Shown here in pieces: positions 26,292 to 32,152 of a stretch of 32,152 bases of DNA (the stretch's first letter is position 1; each line of letters opens with the position of its first letter). This DNA is from Paludibacter sp. (GTDB lineage: Bacteria; Bacteroidota; Bacteroidia; Bacteroidales; Paludibacteraceae): positions 1-32,152 of the forward strand of contig DAIDKM010000030.1 of assembly GCA_027450045.1 (NCBI GenBank), in the 5' to 3' direction. A program made the position numbers and the translations under genes. The notes beneath the pieces are model-generated. The model was not told the DNA's origin, ran no database searches, and saw only the letters and a program-made list of their open reading frames with translations.

Positions 26292-26924
26292 TCAAGGCGC
26301 TAATCGGTTCATCGTCCATTTCCCATTTTCCCACTCAAACAAAAATCGATCGTGTAACCGGCTGGGTCGGCCTTGCCAAAACTCGAATGTAGTTGGCCGA
26401 ACAATATATCCTCCCCAGTGTGGTGGTTTGGGTATTTGTTCGCCAAATTTCTCTTTATACAGATTGAACTGATCTTCTAAATATTCATGCGAAGGAATGA
26501 CCTGGCTCTGAGGTGATGCCCATGCGCCTAACTGACTATCGACAGGACGGGAGTGAAAATAGTGTGTAGATGTGGCTTCGTCTAATTTCTCAACAACACC
26601 TTCGATGCGTACTTCTCTTTCTAAAGCCGACCAAAAAAATAACAACGCAACCCGATTGTTTTCAGCAATCTGTTGTGCTTTGTGTCCTGCATAGTTGGTA
26701 TAAAACACAAAGCCCTCTGTCGTAAATTCTTTAAGCAAAACCATGCGTGAATGCGGTTGTAACTCTTTATCAACCGTAGAAAGCATCATTGCGGTTGGCT
26801 CTGATTGATCACTTTCTGTAGCCTCGCGAAGCCATTTTGCGAACTGATCGAATGGATCCCTGAGCATGTCTTTTTCATCCAGACTGCCATACTCATAGTT
26901 TTTTCTAAAATCGCTTAGCATCAT
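26292..26924 (-). CDS. pdxH: Pyridoxamine/pyridoxine 5'-phosphate oxidase
   Basis: This 210-residue FMN-dependent oxidase makes pyridoxal 5'-phosphate, the cofactor of the aminotransferases in this window. Recognisable segments are D-P-F-D-Q-F-A-K-W near 24-32, P-H-S-R-M-V-L-L-K near 57-65, F-Y-T-N-Y-A-G-H-K-A near 74-83, L-L-F-F-W near 94 and the C-terminal Q-G-R-P-S-R-L-H-D-R. It begins 25 bases behind serB on the same strand, so the two are probably one transcript. Confidence 0.97.
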   Translation of the reverse strand: MMLSDFRKNYEYGSLDEKDMLRDPFDQFAKWLREATESDQSEPTAMMLSTVDKELQPHSRMVLLKEFTTEGFVFYTNYAGHKAQQIAENNRVALLFFWSALEREVRIEGVVEKLDEATSTHYFHSRPVDSQLGAWASPQSQVIPSHEYLEDQFNLYKEKFGEQIPKPPHWGGYIVRPTTFEFWQGRPSRLHDRFLFEWENGKWTMNRLAP

Positions 26925-26949
26925 GATGTTTATTTATAGAATGATTGGG

Positions 26950-28173
26950 TTAGTTCCCTATATGAATATCTCGGAATCCTAAGAAATAGAGCACACCGTC
27001 CAGCCCGATGGTCGAAATCGATTGTTGTGCATTGGCTTTTACCTTTGGTTTGGCATGAAAAGCAATGCCCAGCCCTGCTAAATCAAGCATCGGCAAATCG
27101 TTGGCGCCGTCGCCAACAGCTATTACCTGTTCTAACTCGATTTTCTCGACTTGAGCGATCAGTTTCAGCAACTCGGCTTTTCGTTTTCCGTCCACGATAT
27201 CACCCACATAATTTCCGGTCAGCTTGCCGTCAATTATTTCTAATTCGTTGGCATACATATAGTCCACATCGAAAAGTCGTTTCAAATAGTTCCCGAAATA
27301 GCTGAATCCACCGGAAAGAATGGCCACTTTGAATCCGATTTTCTTAAGGATAGAAATCAAACGTTCTGCACCGTCCATGATGGGAAGATGTTTGGCGATA
27401 TCTTCCAAAACGGATTCATCCAAGCCTTTCAACAAAGCCACTCGTTGTTTGAAACTCTCGCTGAAATCAATTTCGCCGCGCATGGCCGACTCGGTAATTG
27501 CCTTTACTTCGGCTCCAACACCTGCGCGCTCTGCCAATTCGTCAATGACTTCTGTTTTGATCAACGTGGAGTCCATGTCGAAACAAATCAACCTTCGATT
27601 GCGACGGTACATGTCATCCTTTTGAAACGAGATATCGATACCCAAATCGGAAGAATAGCGCATAAATTGAGCTGAGAGGGCATTTTTATCATTCAGGGTG
27701 CCACGTACCGATAATTCAACGCATGCACGTACTGAATTCGAGTCATTTACTATTAATGAAGGACGGCCTGTGAGGCGAATGATCGAGTCGATATTCAGAT
27801 TTTGTTCCGAAACCACTTTCGTGACCATCGATAATTGTTTGGCTGTAATAACTTTTCCAAGCACCGTCACGATATAGCGGCTTTTCCCTTGTTGTGTTAC
27901 CCAATTATCATACCGATCGATGGTGACTGGCGTAAACCGCACGTTGACATTCAGCTCGGAGCATTTGAAAAGAATTTCTTTCAACACATTTCCCGAATCG
28001 GCATTATCGGACATCTTAAAAAGAATGCCTAACGATAGTGTGTTGTGAATGTCGGCCTGACCAATATCCAGAATCGTGGCATCATATTTTCCCAAAATAC
28101 CTGTTATGGCAGTTGTGACACCCGGTTTATCGTCGCCGGAAATATTAATCAAAATAATTTCGCTGTTTGGCAT
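26950..28173 (-). CDS. serB: Phosphoserine phosphatase with N-terminal ACT-type domains
   Basis: The protein has 407 residues from ATG 28173 (M-P-N-S-E-I-I-L-I-N). The open frame goes 88 codons further upstream across its own promoter, so the longer version is rejected. Residues 1-180 are two ACT-like regulatory domains (D-D-K-P-G-V-T near 14-20 in the first). The HAD phosphatase domain follows with the nucleophile motif D-M-D-S-T-L at 199-204, I-L-S-G-G-F-S, and G-D-G-A-N-D-L-P-M. It removes phosphate from phosphoserine to give serine. The ACT domains suggest amino-acid feedback. pdxH follows. Confidence 0.96.
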   Translation of the reverse strand: MPNSEIILINISGDDKPGVTTAITGILGKYDATILDIGQADIHNTLSLGILFKMSDNADSGNVLKEILFKCSELNVNVRFTPVTIDRYDNWVTQQGKSRYIVTVLGKVITAKQLSMVTKVVSEQNLNIDSIIRLTGRPSLIVNDSNSVRACVELSVRGTLNDKNALSAQFMRYSSDLGIDISFQKDDMYRRNRRLICFDMDSTLIKTEVIDELAERAGVGAEVKAITESAMRGEIDFSESFKQRVALLKGLDESVLEDIAKHLPIMDGAERLISILKKIGFKVAILSGGFSYFGNYLKRLFDVDYMYANELEIIDGKLTGNYVGDIVDGKRKAELLKLIAQVEKIELEQVIAVGDGANDLPMLDLAGLGIAFHAKPKVKANAQQSISTIGLDGVLYFLGFRDIHIGN

Positions 28174-28275
28174 AGGTTCAATTTTGTTTCCTTTTGCAAG
28201 TAGAATAATTAATTGACAATGAATAAGTTCATTGAATGTTACGCTGGTTGATATTCGCTTTATCAAGTTGCAAGG

Positions 28276-28306
28276 CAAAGGTACAACAATAACCTTTAGA
28301 GACAAA
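28276..28306 (-). promoter_or_regulatory. Bacteroidetes-type promoter of serB-pdxH
   Basis: On the minus strand TTTG (28303-28306), exactly 19 bases, then TACCTTTG (28276-28283). Both boxes are perfect matches. The leader would be about 100 bases, and this placement rules out the 88-codon upstream extension of serB. Confidence 0.85.
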
Positions 28307-28459
28307 AACCCGTTATCAGGCAATCGAGATTGGCCAACGTTGAATGATTTTGAAGTGATGGATTTGTGTATTTTACATAATATTACAGAGTTAGAATGAA
28401 TATATATTCCTAAATTGGACATTCTTCGCCAATTCATATTAAAAATCGAACAAGAGTTG

Positions 28460-28467
28460 TATCTTTG
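28460..28467 (+). promoter_or_regulatory. -7 promoter element of the arginine-catabolism cluster
   Basis: TATCTTTG matches TAnnTTTG and lies 15 bases before the ATG at 28483, so the mRNA leader would be only about 10 bases. No clear -33 box is present at the right distance. Confidence 0.5.
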
Positions 28468-28482
28468 TCAAAAATCTATTGT

Positions 28483-29403
28483 ATGCAATTGCATGTAAAA
28501 AACGAAACTTCTACTCTGAAAGCCGTTGTGTTGGGACAACCCGAATCGATAGGCAAGAAGCCAACGCTTGATAAAACTTATGATGCAAAATCGTACGAAA
28601 CGATTTTGAAAGGAGAATATCCTACCGAAGAAGCGATTTATAAGGAGATGAGCGCTTTTGAGAATGTTTTGTTGAAATACGATGTGCAGGTATTTCGCCC
28701 CTGGATATTGGAGAATTGCAATCAGGTTTTTGCCCGCGATGTAGGTTTTGTTATCGACGATAAAATAATCAATTCCAACATTATACCTGATAGAGAAGAT
28801 GAAAAAGAGGCTTATGAGATCATTTATGATAAGATTGCCTATAACAAAATCTACAATTTACCTGAGAAAGCCCATGTTGAAGGGGGTGACGTGGTGTTGT
28901 TTAATGATATGGTTTTCGTTGGCGCTTACTTTGGCGCCGATTATTCCCAACTGAAAACAGCGCGGACAAACTTGTATGCTTTCAACTTTCTGAAAGAGCT
29001 TTGTCCAAATAAAACGCTGATCCCTTTGGAGCTTAAAAAACATGATACCGATCCAAGACTGGGGGTGTTGCATTTAGATTGTACTTTTATGCCGGTATCG
29101 CACGACAAGGCGATTATCTATAAAGACGGCTTTTTGAACGTCAAAGATTATTATATGCTGGTGGAACTGTTTGGTAAACAAAATGTTTTTGACATTACGC
29201 AGGAGGAGATGTATTATATGAATACCAATGTCTTTTCAATCTCCCCAACCGTAGTGGTTTCGGAAGAACGTTTCACCCGATTGAACGAACATCTTGAAAA
29301 CGCATGGGGCATCACCGTGGAACGTGTTCCCTATTATGAAATTTCAAAAATGGGTGGTTTGCTTCGTTGTTCTACATTACCCTTAGTGAGAAATGATGTA
29401 TAG
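28483..29403 (+). CDS. Amidinotransferase / arginine deiminase superfamily enzyme (DDAH-like)
   Basis: This 306-residue protein has the guanidino-group-modifying fold: F-A-R-D-V-G-F near 83-89, H-V-E-G-G-D-V-V (His, Glu, Asp of the pocket) near 127-134, a later G-V-L-H-L-D-C-T-F with the catalytic His, and a C-terminal G-G-L-L-R-C-S-T-L-P-L with the probable nucleophilic Cys. Members hydrolyse arginine or methylarginines to citrulline or transfer amidino groups. I started it at ATG 28483; the frame also offers a TTG at 28465 inside the promoter. Its neighbours CtlX and RocD point to arginine breakdown, so arginine or dimethylarginine hydrolysis is the leading inference. Confidence 0.85.
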   Translation: MQLHVKNETSTLKAVVLGQPESIGKKPTLDKTYDAKSYETILKGEYPTEEAIYKEMSAFENVLLKYDVQVFRPWILENCNQVFARDVGFVIDDKIINSNIIPDREDEKEAYEIIYDKIAYNKIYNLPEKAHVEGGDVVLFNDMVFVGAYFGADYSQLKTARTNLYAFNFLKELCPNKTLIPLELKKHDTDPRLGVLHLDCTFMPVSHDKAIIYKDGFLNVKDYYMLVELFGKQNVFDITQEEMYYMNTNVFSISPTVVVSEERFTRLNEHLENAWGITVERVPYYEISKMGGLLRCSTLPLVRNDV

Positions 29404-29479
29404 GCAACTCTCTCAAAACTAACGATAATTAAATTTTGTCTTGCAGTCAGGTTGATCCATTCTCTTTGATTACATAGTC

Positions 29480-30403
29480 ATGTTAAAACAAACAACCAAT
29501 ACGCTCTTGATGATTGAGCCTGTGGCTTTCGGGTTTAACGCTCAAACCGCCGTCAATAATTATTTTCAACAAAAAATTTCTGTTCCCGAAATCTCTGTTC
29601 AGGAACAGGCACATACCGAATTCAATGCGATGGTGGAGCAATTACGAACAAATGGATTGGAAGTATTGGTAGTGAAAGATACGATTGAACCGCATACACC
29701 TGATTCCATTTTTCCCAATAATTGGGTTTCGTTTCATGAAGACGGACGAGTTGCACTCTATCCCATGTTTGCCGAAAATCGCAGGAATGAACGCCGACAC
29801 GCTGTTCTCCGTGTCATTGAGAACAAGAAACATCCGATCACCGGCGTGATGGATTATTCTCCGTTTGAACTTCAATCCCTTTTTCTGGAAGGAACAGGTA
29901 GTTTGATTTTGGATCACGTCAACAAAATTGCCTACGCGGCGTTGTCCGAACGAACAGACAAATCATTGTTGCTGCAATTCTGCCATGACTTTGGATACAA
30001 TGCAGTTCACTTCATAGCCAATCAAACTGTTGACGGCAATCGATTGCCAATTTACCATACCAATGTGATGATGTGCGTGGCCGACCGATATGCGGTGATT
30101 TGTTTGGATTCGATTGATAATGCTGATGAAAGAAGCGCCGTGGTTGATTCTCTCGGGAAAACCGGAAAGGAAATTATAGCTATTTCAGAAGATCAAATGC
30201 ATCACTTTGCCGGTAATATGTTACAGGTGGAGAATAACGCCGGAAAGCAATTTTTAGTCATGTCTCAAACGGCATACAAATCATTGAATCAGGAGCAAAT
30301 AGATCGTTTGTCATCGTATAATGATTTCATCGTTGTAGCCATTCCAACCATCGAACGGGTAGGGGGTGGCAGCGCGCGATGTATGATGGCCGAAGTGTTT
30401 TGA
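29480..30403 (+). CDS. ctlX: Citrulline-utilisation hydrolase CtlX-like (arginine deiminase-related)
   Basis: This 307-residue protein belongs to another branch of the same guanidino/ureido hydrolase fold. Motifs are I-F-P-N-N-W-V-S-F near 78-86, E-G-T-G-S-L-I-L-D near 138-146, Y-H-T-N-V-M-M (His) near 193-199, and the Cys in G-G-G-S-A-R-C-M at the C-terminus. The CtlX family was named in Francisella, where it is needed to use citrulline. The probable product is ornithine, which fits the next gene. It lies 76 bases after the DDAH-like gene on the same strand. The exact substrate here is inferred from family and context. Confidence 0.88.
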   Translation: MLKQTTNTLLMIEPVAFGFNAQTAVNNYFQQKISVPEISVQEQAHTEFNAMVEQLRTNGLEVLVVKDTIEPHTPDSIFPNNWVSFHEDGRVALYPMFAENRRNERRHAVLRVIENKKHPITGVMDYSPFELQSLFLEGTGSLILDHVNKIAYAALSERTDKSLLLQFCHDFGYNAVHFIANQTVDGNRLPIYHTNVMMCVADRYAVICLDSIDNADERSAVVDSLGKTGKEIIAISEDQMHHFAGNMLQVENNAGKQFLVMSQTAYKSLNQEQIDRLSSYNDFIVVAIPTIERVGGGSARCMMAEVF

Positions 30404-30526
30404 ATGGCTCTTCGCATCATCTTCAAAAGGAATAAATTGATACACAACTAATTTTTAAGTCCCGTTTGCGGAATTTTTTGTAGGAAAAACAATGTCATTT
30501 CCTGTTTTATTCCCTTTGGAGTTATT

Positions 30527-30560
30527 GACCTCACCCCAACCCTCTCCAAAGTAGAGGGAG
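30527..30560. repeat. Dispersed GACCTCACCCC..CCCTCT repeat
   Basis: The words TGACCTCACCCCAA and CCCTCT-N7-AGAGGG (30540-30558) form a small hairpin between ctlX and rocD. Sequences of this kind are frequent intergenic repeats in Bacteroidetes. There is no T-run, so it is not an evident terminator. Confidence 0.6.
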
Positions 30561-30631
30561 CAGCTGAAATCTTTTATCTGATATAAAGACACTGTTTCTT
30601 GGTTATTACTTACGTGCTTAATTAAATTTTT

Positions 30632-31870
30632 ATGGAAAACTCAAAACTTACCTCCGCTAATTTGATGGAGTTGGAAAACAAGTACGGAGCGCACAATTAT
30701 CATCCGCTCCCTGTGGTGCTCGAAAAGGGAGAAGGGGTCTTTGTCTGGGATGTGGATGGGAAAAGGTATTACGATTTCCTTTCATCCTACTCAGCGGTGA
30801 ATCAAGGCCATTGTCATCCTAAAATCATTCATACGCTCATTGAACAAGCCCAAAAGCTCACGTTGACTTCGCGTGCCTTTTATAACAGTCAGTTAGGGAA
30901 ATATGAAGAGTTTGTAACGCGCTACTTTGGGTATGACAAAGTGTTGCCCATGAATACGGGTGCCGAAGCGGTGGAAACAGCCATTAAACTCTGCCGTAAA
31001 TGGTCGTATGAAAAGAAAGGGTTGCCTGACAATTCTGCGCAAATTGTGGTGTGTGAAAACAATTTTCACGGGCGTACCACCACCATTATTTCTTTTTCGG
31101 TTGATCCTGAAGCATCCAACCATTACGGGCCTTTTACACCCGGGTTTATCGTGATTCCTTACAATGATGCTGATGCACTGGAAAAAGTACTTGCTGAAAA
31201 TAAAAACGTTGCCGGTTTTCTGGTGGAACCGATTCAGGGAGAAGCCGGAGCGTATGTTCCCGACGATGGTTACCTGAAGAAATGCTTCGATCTGTGTCAA
31301 AAACACAATGTGCTGTTTATTGCCGACGAAGTTCAAACAGGCATTGCACGAACCGGTAAATTGCTGGCTTGCGATTATGAAGATGTAAAACCCGATATTT
31401 TGATTTTAGGAAAAGCGTTGTCGGGTGGCGTTTATCCTGTGTCTGCTGTTTTGTCGCGCAATGACATCATGGAGGTGATTAAACCAGGGCAGCATGGATC
31501 TACCTTTGGTGGGAACCCGATTGCAGCATCCGTTGCTATTTCGGCGCTCGAAGTAGTGCGCGATGAGAAACTTGCCGAAAATGCGATGCGATTAGGAGAA
31601 ATCTTTCGTGCCGAGATGCAGTTATTATGCAAAGAATCAACGATTGCCTCTTTTGTTCGGGGCAAAGGGTTATTAAATGCGTTGGTAATCAACGACGGAG
31701 GTCATAAGGATCTGGCATGGGATATCTGTGTCAGGCTTCTTGACAACGGATTACTTGCCAAACCAACACACTCCAACATCATTCGCTTTGCGCCTCCATT
31801 AGTCATCACCGAACAGCAATTGTACGCGTGTATTGACATTATAAAAACCACCATCCGGGAGTTTGAATAA
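30632..31870 (+). CDS. rocD: Ornithine aminotransferase
   Basis: This 412-residue class III PLP aminotransferase moves the delta-amino group of ornithine to 2-oxoglutarate to give glutamate semialdehyde. Features are [11 protein letters not shown] near the start (typical of RocD), [11 protein letters not shown] near 107-117, A-D-E-V-Q-T-G near 231-237 and the PLP lysine K261 in [10 protein letters not shown]. It is longer than the ArgD in this window and differs in these segments. It lies 228 bases after ctlX across a dispersed repeat, so it may be in the same transcript. With the two hydrolases it completes arginine/citrulline breakdown. Confidence 0.95.
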   Translation: MENSKLTSANLMELENKYGAHNYHPLPVVLEKGEGVFVWDVDGKRYYDFLSSYSAVNQGHCHPKIIHTLIEQAQKLTLTSRAFYNSQLGKYEEFVTRYFGYDKVLPMNTGAEAVETAIKLCRKWSYEKKGLPDNSAQIVVCENNFHGRTTTIISFSVDPEASNHYGPFTPGFIVIPYNDADALEKVLAENKNVAGFLVEPIQGEAGAYVPDDGYLKKCFDLCQKHNVLFIADEVQTGIARTGKLLACDYEDVKPDILILGKALSGGVYPVSAVLSRNDIMEVIKPGQHGSTFGGNPIAASVAISALEVVRDEKLAENAMRLGEIFRAEMQLLCKESTIASFVRGKGLLNALVINDGGHKDLAWDICVRLLDNGLLAKPTHSNIIRFAPPLVITEQQLYACIDIIKTTIREFE

Positions 31871-31915
31871 AACAGGTACATTTAACCCTTTTCCCATTCC
31901 TTCATCCCGATATTT

Positions 31916-31950
31916 CAGCGATAGTCTCTTTCAAAAAGAGGCTATCGCTG
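31916..31950 (+). repeat. Hairpin element, copy 2 (GATAG..CTC / GAG..CTATC family)
   Basis: CAGCGATAG-T-CTCTTT pairs with AAAGAG-G-CTATCGCTG around a three-base loop. It shares the core and the T-G mismatch with the hairpin at 12504-12536. It lies 45 bases after rocD, between convergent genes. The sequence after it has no long T-run. Confidence 0.75.
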
Positions 31951-32043
31951 TGTATTTGATGTCTCGTTTCTTGCTTCTTGAAAAGACGAAAATTTTTCTT
32001 TTCCTCCGAGGCTGTGGAAAGCTGCACAGAATTGAGGGTGTTG

Positions 32044-32152
32044 TTAGTTTAAAACAAATCTGCCGTTTCTGATTTTAAATAGTTCATTTTTAAGAAAAGT
32101 GACTTTCTGACCATTTTGTATTGCCGGCTTCCAATTTGGCATTTTGTTGATA
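32044..32152 (-). CDS. C-terminal tail of a TonB-C-like protein, cut by right edge
   Basis: Thirty-five codons and a stop are visible on the minus strand. They contain M-P-N-W-K-P-A-I-Q-N-G-Q-K-V, which strongly resembles the M-P-x-W-K-P-G-x-x-x-G-K-x-V segment of TonB C-terminal domains in Bacteroidetes. The final twenty residues are less typical. The rest of the gene lies outside the window. Confidence 0.5.
   Translation of the reverse strand, partial: INKMPNWKPAIQNGQKVTFLKNELFKIRNGRFVLN

Noticed and set aside
28174-28437. 88-codon N-terminal extension of serB
   Set aside because: It contains the strong serB promoter (28276-28306), and the ACT-type domain begins properly at the ATG at 28173.

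Overview
The window looks like chromosome from a Bacteroidota species, most likely Bacteroidales. The evidence is the promoter grammar (TTTG or TTG, about 19-20 bases, then TAnnTTTG, before thiL, gapA, serB and the sigma gene), little sign of Shine-Dalgarno sites, a Rho factor with a long Asn/Gln-rich insert, two-gene methylmalonyl-CoA mutase, SerB with N-terminal ACT-type domains, and CtlX next to RocD. I cannot name a species from sequence alone.

Layout. 1-1076: a type II restriction endonuclease gene and, overlapping it by one base, the start of its probable partner methyltransferase, cut by the left edge. 1138-10163: a minus-strand metabolic run in the transcription order thiL, rpiB, argD, a LutA-like Fe-S protein, gapA, mutA, mutB, with gapA on its own strong promoter and terminator. 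10250-12870: a decayed island holding the C-terminal half of a type ISP restriction-modification enzyme, with no N-terminal half and one in-frame stop, surrounded and invaded by palindromic repeats. 12867-17335: a probable envelope-stress or metal-stress locus. A plus-strand run encodes an ECF sigma factor, zinc-finger anti-sigma factor, CpxP/Spy-like periplasmic protein, a small secreted protein with two EF-hand-like loops, a DUF302 protein and a DUF2202 ferritin-like lipoprotein. It starts at a clear promoter and ends at a strong terminator, and a small secreted/membrane protein gene diverges from it. 17340-17770: dispersed repeats only. 17777-18985: a secreted DUF4861 protein. 18996-25027: minus-strand yhcC-like radical SAM gene, rho, tilS and a TPR/PD40 periplasmic protein. 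25143-28173: ilvE on plus, then pdxH and serB on minus. 28483-31870: an amidinotransferase/DDAH-like enzyme, CtlX and RocD, a probable arginine/citrulline to ornithine to glutamate-semialdehyde route. The right edge holds the tail of a TonB-C-like protein on the minus strand.

The most interesting parts are the sigma-factor locus, whose exported products all carry His/Gly/Asn/Arg-rich stretches; two tandem structured elements just before the DUF2202 gene; and a hairpin seen at two distant convergent intergenic sites whose stem differs by compensatory changes. I found no tRNA, rRNA or CRISPR array.
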